Shown here piece by piece: positions 22,883 to 31,086 of a stretch of 64,000 nucleotides of DNA; position 1 is the first letter of the stretch; each line of letters opens with the position of its first letter. Source of the DNA: CAZMGB01 sp964565775 (GTDB taxonomy: Bacteria; Chloroflexota; Dehalococcoidia; DSTF01; JALHUB01); assembly GCA_964565775.1 (NCBI GenBank), contig CAZMGB010000004.1, forward strand, positions 121,047 through 185,046, read 5' to 3'. The position numbers and the translations under genes were made by a program. Below the pieces are notes generated by a model that was not told the origin of the DNA, did no database searches, and saw nothing but the letters and a program-made list of their open reading frames with translations.

Positions 22883-23911
22883 ATGACTAGGGAGAAGAGT
22901 GCCGTCGCCACGCTGCCTCGAACCAACGAGGCGGGGTTCTACGAGATCCGGTTCGAGTCGATAGGCGGCCTGGGCGCGCACCTGGCAGGCCAGACGCTGG
23001 CCGAGGCGGGCGTCCTGAGCATGGGACTGGAGGGTTCCCACTTCTCCTCCTACGGGTCGGAGAAAAAGGGTTCCCCCATCAAGTCGTTCATCCGCTTCGG
23101 CGAGCCCGGCCAACTGCTGCGCACCAGCAGCCCCGTGCTGGAGCCTCACCTGGTGGCCATCTTCCACGAGGCGCTGGCCCGCGTGCTCCCCGTCCTCAGC
23201 GGCCTTCAGCCCGACGGCATCGTCCTCGTCAACACACACCGGAGCGCCAAAGAGGCGGCGGAGCTTCTGGGGCTCACCTTCGGCACTATGGCTGTCGTTG
23301 ACGCGCTGCAAATCGCCATAGAGGAGAAGACGCGAATAAACACCGCGATGCTGGGGGCGCTCACGCGCGTCGCGGGATTCCTCGACCGGGAGATGGTGCG
23401 GGAGGCCGTCGCCCGGACGTTCGAGAAGAAGCGCTACTTCCATCTCATCGACGCCAACCTCCGCACCTTCGACCGGGCGTTTGAGGAGGTGGAGATCCTC
23501 GACCTGGGCGGCCCGGGCGAGGGGATACCGGTGGGGAACGCCTTGCCGGACCTGGGCTACGCCAACGCGCCCATCGGTGGGGCCATCATCAACGTCGGCA
23601 ACGCCATCAACAAGAATCTGAGCACCTCGCGGCAGGGGGTGCTGCCGGAGTTCATTCGCGAGCCCTGCATCGACTGCGGCATCTGTGACATGGTCTGCCC
23701 CGACCTCTGCTTCGTCTGGGAGGAGGGCGTCGACGCCAAGGGCCGGCCGGCGATGGTGCTGAAGGGCATCGACTATCAGTACTGTAAGGGCTGTCTCAAG
23801 TGTGTGGAGGCCTGTCCGTCGACACCCCGCGCCCTCGTGGAGCGGCGTGAGACTGAGGGATGGGCGGCCGAGCACCGGGTGGACCACTTCGCGTATCTTC
23901 GTGATGGGTAG
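22883..23911 (+). CDS. 2-oxoacid:ferredoxin oxidoreductase, fused gamma-delta subunit
   Basis: The 342-residue protein joins a gamma domain (about 15-215: FESIGGLGAHLAGQTLAEAG, then SEKKGSPIKSF) to a delta ferredoxin domain with two [4Fe-4S] sites: Cys262/265/268/272 (CIDCGICDMVCP) and Cys301/304/307/311 (CKGCLKCVEACP). It carries electrons from ThDP-bound intermediates to external ferredoxin. It precedes the alpha-beta fusion gene by about 110 bases on the same strand, and the two together give a complete POR/VOR/OOR-type enzyme. Whether pyruvate or another 2-oxoacid is used is not certain. Confidence 0.92.
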   Translation: MTREKSAVATLPRTNEAGFYEIRFESIGGLGAHLAGQTLAEAGVLSMGLEGSHFSSYGSEKKGSPIKSFIRFGEPGQLLRTSSPVLEPHLVAIFHEALARVLPVLSGLQPDGIVLVNTHRSAKEAAELLGLTFGTMAVVDALQIAIEEKTRINTAMLGALTRVAGFLDREMVREAVARTFEKKRYFHLIDANLRTFDRAFEEVEILDLGGPGEGIPVGNALPDLGYANAPIGGAIINVGNAINKNLSTSRQGVLPEFIREPCIDCGICDMVCPDLCFVWEEGVDAKGRPAMVLKGIDYQYCKGCLKCVEACPSTPRALVERRETEGWAAEHRVDHFAYLRDG

Positions 23912-24019
23912 CTCTTCTTCTCCGGCTCAGCCTGGGTTCCCCGGCGGGGCACCTGTGGCGGCCACCCTGAGCACTAACGATATCTCCTTGAGCGACCGAG
24001 TCGAGGGAGGACAAGAGAA

Positions 24020-26320
24020 ATGACTATGACCGAAGTGAGAGAAAGCAAGGCGCCGGCGGGCGGGCGGGTCGAGCAGGTGAAGTCCTTCCGGACGGGCAAC
24101 GAGATGGCTGCCCTCGCCGCATGCCATATCAACTTCCACGTGATGGGCTACTACCCGATCACGCCCTCCACTGAGATCGCCGAGTTCCTGGATGAGATGA
24201 AGGCCGACGGGGAGCATGACATACTGATGATCCCCGGCGACGGCGAGCACGGCGCCGCTGGCATCTGCTACGGCGCCAGCGTCGGCGGCGGACGCGTCTT
24301 CAACGCGACGAGCTCCCAGGGACTCCTTTACTCGCTCGAGCAGCTTCCCGTCCAGTCGAGCACCCGCTTCCCTATGTTGCTGCAACTGGTGATGCGTGCG
24401 GTGAGCGGGCCCCTGGACATCCGCGGCGACCACACGGACCTCAACTTCGGCCTGCACGCCGGCTGGATCGTTCTGCTGGCCCGCGAGCCGCAGGCCGTGT
24501 ACGACCTGGACATCATCGCCGTACGGCTGGGAGAGCATCCGGAGGTGCGCCTGCCGGTCATGGTAGCCTACGACGGCTTCTTCACCAGCCACCAGAAGCG
24601 GAGCGTCCGCCACTTCGCCGACCGGGAGCCCGTGCAGCAGTTCATCGGCAAGCCGCAGTGGCCCCTCCATGCCCTCGACCCGCGCCACCCTGCGACCATC
24701 GGCCCCTACATGAATGACCCGGACCTCATCAACAACAAGTACCAGCACAAGCTGGCGATGGACGCCGCCTACCGGGTGCTGCCGGACATCCTGGCGGAGT
24801 ACGGCCAGATCAGCGGTCGCCACTACCCGCTGGTTGACGGCTATCGCATGGAGGACGCCGAGGTCGCGCTGTGCCTCATCAACTCGGCTGCCGAGACGGC
24901 CAAGGACGTGGCCGACGTGCTACGCGAGAAGGGCGTGCGCGCCGGCGTCGTCAGCCCCAACGTCCTCCGTCCCTTCCCGGCCGGGGAGCTGCGGGAGATG
25001 CTGAGGGGCGTGAAGGCCATCGTTATCGGCGAGCGCGCCGACTCCTTCGGCGCCCACGGCGCGAGCGTGACCCATGAGATAAAGGCTGCCCTCAAGGACG
25101 ACCCGGAGAACCGCACGCTCTGCATGTCTCGCATCTACGGTCTCGGCGGCAAGGACTTCTACGCCGGCGACGCCGAGGCGTTCTTCCAGTTGGCCCTGAA
25201 GGCCGTCGATAGCGGCTACGTCGAGACGCCATACGACTACTACGGGCACAACCCCGGCAACGCAGACTACGTGCCGGAGCTGCATACGCCTGCGCTCACC
25301 AAAGAGGAGACCAACCTGGGTCTGGTGCATGCGGAGCCCGATGAGGCGACCGGTCACCTGAAGGTGAAGGTCGCCAACCCCCGCGAGCTCACGCGCCGGC
25401 CCAAGCGCTTCGTGCCCGGCCACGGCGCCTGCCCCGGCTGCGGCATCTTCCCTGCCGTCGACCAGTTCCTGAAGGGGATCGAAGGCGACGTGGTCGTGCT
25501 CTACCAGACAGGCTGCGCGATGGTGGTGACCACGGGCTATCCTTTCACCGCCCATCGCGTGACGTATGTGCACAACCTGTTCCAGAACGGCGCCGCTACC
25601 CTGTCCGGCCTGGTGGAGATGTTCCACCAGCGCCAGGCTCGCGGTGAGCTGCCCGCCGACGAAGACATCACGTTCATCATGGTCAGCGGCGACGGCGGCA
25701 TGGACATCGGCACCGGGCCGGTGCTGGGGACGGCGGTGCGCAACCACAAGCTGATCATCGTCGAGTACGATAACCAGGGTTACATGAACACGGGCGCCCA
25801 GCTCAGCTACTCGACGCCGATGGGCCACATGACGAGCACCAGCCACGTCGGCGAGAAGCAGAGCGGCAAGGCGTTCCACCACCGGGACACGCCCCAGATC
25901 ATGGCGGCCACCAACATCCCCTACGTGTTCACGGGTGTCGAGGGCCCCGGCACGGACCTGGTGAAGAAGGCGGCCAAGGCCCAGTGGTACGCCAAGAACG
26001 AGGGCCTGGCCTACGGCAAGCTGCTCATCACCTGCCCGCTGAACTGGCGGAGCGAGGAGCGCGAGGGGCAGGCCATCGTCCAGAAGGCCGTCGACTCCTG
26101 CTTCTTCCCCCTGTACGAGGTGGAGCGCGGGATCACGAGCATCACTTACGACCCTGAGGCCCGCGGCAAGCGTATCCCCATCGCCGACTGGCTATCGACG
26201 ATGGGCAAGACGCGGCACCTGCTGCGGCCCGAAAACGCGGGTCTGCTGCGCGAGATCGAGGAGGAAGTGGACCGGCGGTGGCAGAGGCTCAAGGCCAGGA
26301 ACGACCACCCGCTGCTCTAG
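24020..26320 (+). CDS. 2-oxoacid:ferredoxin oxidoreductase, fused alpha-beta subunit
   Basis: The 766-residue protein combines the alpha subunit (about 15-410, starting with GNEMAALAACHINFHVMGYY and PITPSTEIAEFL) and the beta subunit (about 440-766). The beta part has Cys471/Cys474 (CPGCG) of the proximal cluster and the ThDP motif GDGG starting at Gly557, followed by VEYDNQGYMNTGAQ. It catalyses reversible CoA-dependent oxidative decarboxylation of a 2-oxoacid with reduced ferredoxin. AGGGAGGACAAGAGA precedes the ATG. A strong rho-independent terminator follows. Confidence 0.93.
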   Translation: MTMTEVRESKAPAGGRVEQVKSFRTGNEMAALAACHINFHVMGYYPITPSTEIAEFLDEMKADGEHDILMIPGDGEHGAAGICYGASVGGGRVFNATSSQGLLYSLEQLPVQSSTRFPMLLQLVMRAVSGPLDIRGDHTDLNFGLHAGWIVLLAREPQAVYDLDIIAVRLGEHPEVRLPVMVAYDGFFTSHQKRSVRHFADREPVQQFIGKPQWPLHALDPRHPATIGPYMNDPDLINNKYQHKLAMDAAYRVLPDILAEYGQISGRHYPLVDGYRMEDAEVALCLINSAAETAKDVADVLREKGVRAGVVSPNVLRPFPAGELREMLRGVKAIVIGERADSFGAHGASVTHEIKAALKDDPENRTLCMSRIYGLGGKDFYAGDAEAFFQLALKAVDSGYVETPYDYYGHNPGNADYVPELHTPALTKEETNLGLVHAEPDEATGHLKVKVANPRELTRRPKRFVPGHGACPGCGIFPAVDQFLKGIEGDVVVLYQTGCAMVVTTGYPFTAHRVTYVHNLFQNGAATLSGLVEMFHQRQARGELPADEDITFIMVSGDGGMDIGTGPVLGTAVRNHKLIIVEYDNQGYMNTGAQLSYSTPMGHMTSTSHVGEKQSGKAFHHRDTPQIMAATNIPYVFTGVEGPGTDLVKKAAKAQWYAKNEGLAYGKLLITCPLNWRSEEREGQAIVQKAVDSCFFPLYEVERGITSITYDPEARGKRIPIADWLSTMGKTRHLLRPENAGLLREIEEEVDRRWQRLKARNDHPLL

Positions 26321-26357
26321 CGTTCCGCGCGATGTAGCTTCGATACTTCCCACCGGG

Positions 26358-26387
26358 GGGGCCGCCCGCAATGGCGGCCCCTTTTTT
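26358..26387 (+). terminator. Rho-independent terminator after POR operon
   Basis: A 9-bp stem (GGGGCCGCC at 26358-26366 with GGCGGCCCC at 26373-26381), a 6-base loop and an uninterrupted T6 run. It is the clearest intrinsic terminator in the window. Confidence 0.92.
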
Positions 26388-26449
26388 GTGTCAGGCGCCG
26401 CGAAGCGGTAATATGGCGGGGGCCAACGACCTTTGTGGAGGTGATGCCG

Positions 26450-27193
26450 ATGGCCGTCGACAAGGTGGTAGGAAGCTTCGATGAGGCGGTGGCCGACGTC
26501 GCTGACGATGCCGTCTTGCTCATCGGCGGCTTCGGCGGGCCGGGCGAGTGCCCCAGCTACCTCATCGCCGCCGTGGGCCGCCGGGGAGTGCGCGGCCTGA
26601 CCATCGTGGGCAACTCGGGCGGCTGGGGCATGGAGCTCATCGAGCTCATCCGCACCCGCATGGCAAGCATCCTCAGGTTCCCGGCCGACTTCGTCGACCC
26701 GGGCCTCCTCGTGGAGAACGGGCAGGTGAAGAAGGGCATCCTCGCCTTTCCGGCGGCGCCCTCGCCCCTGGTGCTCACGCCTTTCGAGAAGAAGGTCGCC
26801 AGCGACGAGGTCGAGCTGGAGCTCGTGCCCCAAGGGACCCTGGCGGAGCGGATCAGGGCGGGCCGGGCCGGCACACCGGCCTTCTACACGCCGACAGGCC
26901 CGGGAACCATCGCCGCGGAGGGGAAGGAAGTGCGGGAGTTCGGCGGCCGGCGCTGCCTCCTGGAGCACGCCATCCACGGCGACTTCTCCCTCATCCGGGC
27001 CCACAAGGCCGACCGCTACGGGAACCTCGTCTACCGGGGGACGTCCCGGACGTTCAACGCCACCATGGCCGGCGCCTCGAAGGTGACCGTCGCGGAGGTG
27101 GACGAGGTGGTAGAGGTAGGCGCCCTCGACCCGGAGTCCATTGTCACACCCGGCGCCTACGTGCAGCGGGTGGTCGTTCGGCCCTCGGCTTGA
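26450..27193 (+). CDS. CoA transferase subunit A (3-oxoacid CoA-transferase family)
   Basis: The 247-residue protein is the A subunit of a family I CoA transferase, with GGFGGPGECPSYLI, TIVGNSGGWG, LELVPQGTLAERIRAG, TPTGPGTIAAEGKE and FGGRRCLLEHAIHGDF. It holds the CoA-binding half of the heteromer. GGAGG at 26436-26440 is 9 bases from the ATG at 26450, so that start is preferred over 26435 and 26444. It is followed by subunit B after an 84-base gap that contains a repeat arm. The substrate may be acetoacetate, another 3-oxoacid or a short-chain acid. Confidence 0.92.
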   Translation: MAVDKVVGSFDEAVADVADDAVLLIGGFGGPGECPSYLIAAVGRRGVRGLTIVGNSGGWGMELIELIRTRMASILRFPADFVDPGLLVENGQVKKGILAFPAAPSPLVLTPFEKKVASDEVELELVPQGTLAERIRAGRAGTPAFYTPTGPGTIAAEGKEVREFGGRRCLLEHAIHGDFSLIRAHKADRYGNLVYRGTSRTFNATMAGASKVTVAEVDEVVEVGALDPESIVTPGAYVQRVVVRPSA

Positions 27194-27244
27194 GCTCGGG
27201 CCGAAGGCCGCCGGACGCAGCCTGAGCGTCCCGTGTGGCGCAGC

Positions 27245-27259
27245 CTGAGCCTGTCGAAG
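27245..27259. repeat. Single arm of CTGAGCCTGTCGAAG repeat
   Basis: A 15-base match to the arms of the inverted repeat at 37997-38073. It lies between the two CoA-transferase subunit genes. Confidence 0.6.
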
Positions 27260-27277
27260 GCCCCCAAGGAGTGAGCG

Positions 27278-27949
27278 ATGGAGAAGGAGAGACTCGACGA
27301 CCAGACGGTAGCGTTGCGTGCCGCCAAAGAGTTCCAGGACGGCATGATCGTCAACCTGGGCGTGGGCATACCGACCCTCTGCAGCAACTTCGTCCCCCCG
27401 GAGAGAGAGATCCTGTTTCAGTCCGAGAACGGCGTGCTCGGCTTCGGCGCCATCATCACCGACCCGGACGAGGCCGATGTCAATCTCATCAACGCCGGCG
27501 TGCAGCCGGTGTCACCCAAGGCGGGAATGTCAATCTTCGACCACGCCGAGAGCTTCGCCATGATCCGGGGCGGCCACGTCGACATCGCCGTCCTTGGCGC
27601 CATCCAGGTGTCGGAGAAGGGCGATCTCGCCAACTGGCTGCTGCCGGGAAAGCAGGTGGGCAGCCTGGGCGGCGGCATGGACCTCGCCTTCTGCGCGAAG
27701 AAGGTGATCGCCGTAACCACCCACACGACGAAGGAGGGAAAGCCCAAGATCGTGGGCCGCTGCACGGAGCCTCTCACTGCGCCCGAATGCGTCGACCTCA
27801 TCGTCAGCGATGTTGCCGTCATCGAGGTGACGCCCTCCGGCCTCGTGCTTCGGGAGGTGGCGCCCGGCTGGTCCGCCGACGACGTGCAGGCGCTCACGGA
27901 GCCGCGTCTCGCCGTCCCCCCGGACCTCAAGGATATCGACCTGGCGTAG
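27278..27949 (+). CDS. CoA transferase subunit B
   Basis: The 223-residue protein is the catalytic B subunit. The family I active-site motif is SENGVLGFG, with Glu50 as the residue that forms the glutamyl-CoA thioester; other features are VNLGVGIPTL, GGHVDIAVLGAIQV and GGGMDL. It pairs with subunit A directly upstream. AAGGAGTGAGCG precedes the ATG. With POR, thiolase and HMG-CoA-synthase-like genes nearby it fits acyl-CoA/3-oxoacid metabolism. Confidence 0.93.
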   Translation: MEKERLDDQTVALRAAKEFQDGMIVNLGVGIPTLCSNFVPPEREILFQSENGVLGFGAIITDPDEADVNLINAGVQPVSPKAGMSIFDHAESFAMIRGGHVDIAVLGAIQVSEKGDLANWLLPGKQVGSLGGGMDLAFCAKKVIAVTTHTTKEGKPKIVGRCTEPLTAPECVDLIVSDVAVIEVTPSGLVLREVAPGWSADDVQALTEPRLAVPPDLKDIDLA

Positions 27950-28034
27950 CGGAGGTCGCGGGCCGGGCGCGCCGGGCGGTATGATACTGGGGGGCGGTGG
28001 TGCTGGGGCGAGGTACCGCTGAGGTGCAGGGCCG

Positions 28035-28934
28035 ATGGCTGAAGCGCCTGTCATCGAGACGTTTGGCCTGAGCAAACGGTATGGCCCGGTGCAGGCCCTC
28101 AACGACCTGAACCTGACCGTCCGCCCCGGTGACATCTTCGGCTTCCTGGGCCCGAACGGCGCCGGTAAGACCACCACCATCCGGCTCCTCCTCGACTTGA
28201 TCCGGCCTAGCCGCGGCTACGCCCGTGTCCTGGGCCTCGACACCCGCAGCCAGTCTCTGGAGATGCGACGGCGCGTCGGCTACATGGCCGGCGAGGTCGC
28301 CCTCTACGAGCAGATGACCGGCGGGGAGCTTCTCTCGCTCCTGAGCGACCTGCGGGGCGGTGGCCACATGCCCCGTGCGCACCAGCTCGCGGAACGCCTC
28401 GACCTGGACCTGAGGCGGCGCATCGGCGACTACTCGTCGGGCATGAAGCAGAAGCTGGCCCTCATCGCCGCCCTCAGTTCCGCGCCCGAGCTGCTGATCC
28501 TCGACGAGCCAACGAAGGGGCTCGACCCCCTTGCGCAGCTAGAGGTCTACGCTATCCTCGCCGAGGAGCGCGGCCGCGGCTGCACCGTCTTCTTCTCCTC
28601 GCACATCCTTCCCGAGGTCGAGCGCGTCTGCAATCGGGTCGGCATCGTGCGGGAGGGCCGTCTCGTGGCGGTCGAAGACGTCGACTCCATCCGGCATAAG
28701 CGGGTGCGGCGCCTCACCGTAACGTTCGCCGGCCCCGTCGCCGCCGATGCCCTGCGCATGGAGGGTGTGGAGGTTGTGAGTATGGACGGCGACCGCGCCG
28801 AGCTGGCCGTCCACGGCCACGTCCCCGACCTGCTCCAGCGACTGGCGGCGCTGCCGGTGGTGGACTTCGTCTTTCCGGAGGCGACGCTGGAGGACACCTT
28901 CATGAAGTTCTACGGCGGGGAGGCGAGAGAGTGA
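28035..28934 (+). CDS. ABC transporter ATP-binding protein (ABC-2 type)
   Basis: The 299-residue ATPase has Walker A GPNGAGKT (39-46), signature YSSGMKQK (about 133-140), Walker B LLILDEPTKGLD, and an H-loop within FFSSHILPE. The C-terminal 70 residues are an extension typical of CcmA-like export ATPases. It overlaps the permease gene by 4 bases (GTGA), so the pair forms one exporter. Cargo is unknown; relatives export drugs, lipids or antibiotics. Confidence 0.93.
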   Translation: MAEAPVIETFGLSKRYGPVQALNDLNLTVRPGDIFGFLGPNGAGKTTTIRLLLDLIRPSRGYARVLGLDTRSQSLEMRRRVGYMAGEVALYEQMTGGELLSLLSDLRGGGHMPRAHQLAERLDLDLRRRIGDYSSGMKQKLALIAALSSAPELLILDEPTKGLDPLAQLEVYAILAEERGRGCTVFFSSHILPEVERVCNRVGIVREGRLVAVEDVDSIRHKRVRRLTVTFAGPVAADALRMEGVEVVSMDGDRAELAVHGHVPDLLQRLAALPVVDFVFPEATLEDTFMKFYGGEARE

Positions 28935-29746
28935 GCGCGTCCCTGCTCCGGGCAAACCTGCGCTTTCATCGGACGACAGCGCTCCTGTGGGTCCTTGGTG
29001 CGGCGGGCTACGCCTTTCTCATCGCTGCGCTCTACCGGAGCATCGGGAACGTTGACTTCTCGGGATACATCGAGGCGCTGCCGCCGGCGCTCATAGCAGC
29101 GGTGGGGCTGGACCCCAACAACCCCCTGGGCCCTGGCGGCCGCTTCCGCGTGGAGGACTGGCTCTCCACCGAGTTCCTGACCTATTGGGTGATCATCGGC
29201 GCGGTCTACGGAGTCGTGTACGGCGCCGGCTCGGTGGCGCGGGAGGCGGAGGCCGGGACCCTTGACCTTATCCTCTCCCATCCTCTACCGCGCCCCAACC
29301 TGGTCGTATCCAAGAGCCTCGTCTTTCTCGCTTCGGTGGCGCTCATCTCAGTCGTCACCGGCGTCTGCATAGTGCTGGGGCTGGCCACGGCGGGCGTCGG
29401 AGTCAGCGCCGGCAACCTCGCCCTAACGCTTCTACAGGGCTGGCTGGTGATACTGGCGATAGGAGGCCTGGCGGTGGCCTTCTCCTGCGTCTTTCTTTCG
29501 ACAGGGAAGGCGGCCGCTGTCGCGGGCCTGCTGACGGTGGTCTTCTACGCCACGGACATCGTTTCCCGCACCGTGGACGGGGCCGATTGGCTGGGCAACC
29601 TGTCGCTCTTCCACTTCTACCGCCCGGAGCACGTCCTCTCCAGCGGCGACCTCTCGTGGACGGGGATCGTGGTGTGCGCCGCCGTCGCTGCGGGGGCCGT
29701 CGCCGTCGGGGCGGCTGTGTTCGAGCGGCGGGACATCCTCGTCTAA
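28931..29746 (+). CDS. ABC-2 family transporter permease
   Basis: The 271-residue membrane protein has six predicted TM segments (about 15-35, 80-100, 125-150, 160-180, 187-208, 240-262) and the conserved cytosolic stretch REAEAGTLDLILSHPLPR between TM2 and TM3 seen in ABC-2 permeases. A large outside loop follows TM1. GTG start overlaps the ATPase stop. It is the membrane partner of that ATPase. Its stop is about 80 bases from the convergent thiolase gene. Confidence 0.9.
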   Translation: MSASLLRANLRFHRTTALLWVLGAAGYAFLIAALYRSIGNVDFSGYIEALPPALIAAVGLDPNNPLGPGGRFRVEDWLSTEFLTYWVIIGAVYGVVYGAGSVAREAEAGTLDLILSHPLPRPNLVVSKSLVFLASVALISVVTGVCIVLGLATAGVGVSAGNLALTLLQGWLVILAIGGLAVAFSCVFLSTGKAAAVAGLLTVVFYATDIVSRTVDGADWLGNLSLFHFYRPEHVLSSGDLSWTGIVVCAAVAAGAVAVGAAVFERRDILV

Positions 29747-29824
29747 GGGCTCGCCGGTCTGGAGGCGAAGCGAGGCCAGGCTGGGAAGCCCGGCCTGCGC
29801 CGTTTTGTCCCGTAGTAGTGTCTT

Positions 29825-31045
29825 CTACCGCTTCGCTCTTCTCGCCTGCGGCCTGGGTCGCGTCGCCCTCGCCTTCTTCTCCTCCGGATAGCCGAGGATG
29901 GTGACGGAGCAGACGGAGGCCGGCCCGCCCAAGTTGTGGGCGAGTCCGAGCGTCGGGTTCTTGACCTGAGCACCGTCGGCGCGGCCCTGGAGCTGCTTCG
30001 TCACCTCGTAGAGCATGCGGCAGCCCGTCGCGCCGATGGGGTGGCCGAAGCACTTGAGGCCGCCGCTCGCGTTTACGGGCAGGTCGCCGTCCGCCTCCGC
30101 ATGCCCCTCCCGCACGAAGGCGGCGCCCCGGCCGGGCTTGCAGAAGCCGAGGTCCTGGTAGTTCAGGATTTCGGTGATCGTGAAGCAGTCATGCACCTCG
30201 GCGAAGCTGATCTCCTTCGCCGGGTCCTTGATGCCCGCCTCCTCGTACGCCAGCCTGGCGGCGGCCTGCGTGGCCGGGAAGCCCAGGTAGTCGAAGGACG
30301 AGCGGAACATGGGCTGCACGGTGTTCACGGCGAGGGCGTTTGCCTTGGCGACGACGTAGTCGTTCTTGTGCTTGCTCTTCCTGGCGATCTCGGGCCGGGT
30401 CACGATCAGGGCGGCGGCGCCGTCCGACATGGCGCAGCAGTCGAAGCGGCCGAGGGGCGCGGCTATCATGGGGGCGTTCATAACGTCCTCGACAGTGATC
30501 GGCCGCCGGAAGTGGGCCTTGGGGTGCAGGGCGCCGTTCTTGTGGTTCTTCACGGCCACGTAGGCCAGGTCTTCCTTGGTCCACCCGTGCTCGTGGAAGC
30601 AGCGGGTGGCGGCGAGGGCGAACATGCCGGGCGCGCTGATGTTGCCCATGATCGGGTGGCCGAAGTCGCCCGTGGGCAGCCCGGAGCCACCGGTGTCCAT
30701 CAGCTTCTCGACGCCGCAGGCGAGGACGATGTCGTACACTCCCGAGGCGACTGCATAGCAGGCGTTTCGGAAGGCGTCCATGCCGGAGGCGCAGAAGTTC
30801 TCGACGCGTGTGGCGGGCTTGTTGAAGAGCTTCATGGGCTCCGTCGCGGTGCTGCCGCTCAGGCCCGTGAAGGGATAGAGCACTCCGACCCACGTGGCCT
30901 CGATGTCGTCTGGCGTGATGCCCGCGTCCTCGATAGCCTCGTACGCCGCTTCGACCAGGAGGTCCTCCGTGTCCTTCTCCCACAGCTCGCCGAACTTGGT
31001 GCAGCCGACGCCTATGATGGCTGCTTTGTCCTTGATGCTTCCCAT
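29825..31045 (-). CDS. Thiolase / acetyl-CoA acetyltransferase-like (SCP2-type)
   Basis: The 406-residue protein is a thiolase-superfamily enzyme of the SCP2/archaeal type. It has the nucleophile region VENFCASGMDAF (Cys85), AEVHDCFTITE, SGGLKCFGHPIGATG and LAHNLGGPASVCSV. The ATG at 31045 has GAGGAGG 7 bases upstream. It lies 41 bases downstream of the HMG-CoA-synthase-like/DUF35 gene. In archaea, thiolase, HMG-CoA synthase and a DUF35 protein form a channeling complex, and this pair mirrors that set with the DUF35 part fused to the synthase-like protein. The basic C-terminal tail is low complexity. Confidence 0.92.
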   Translation of the reverse strand: MGSIKDKAAIIGVGCTKFGELWEKDTEDLLVEAAYEAIEDAGITPDDIEATWVGVLYPFTGLSGSTATEPMKLFNKPATRVENFCASGMDAFRNACYAVASGVYDIVLACGVEKLMDTGGSGLPTGDFGHPIMGNISAPGMFALAATRCFHEHGWTKEDLAYVAVKNHKNGALHPKAHFRRPITVEDVMNAPMIAAPLGRFDCCAMSDGAAALIVTRPEIARKSKHKNDYVVAKANALAVNTVQPMFRSSFDYLGFPATQAAARLAYEEAGIKDPAKEISFAEVHDCFTITEILNYQDLGFCKPGRGAAFVREGHAEADGDLPVNASGGLKCFGHPIGATGCRMLYEVTKQLQGRADGAQVKNPTLGLAHNLGGPASVCSVTILGYPEEKKARATRPRPQARRAKR

Positions 31046-31086
31046 GAGAATTCCTCCTCGCCCTCGAGAGGCGTCCACTCCGAAAG

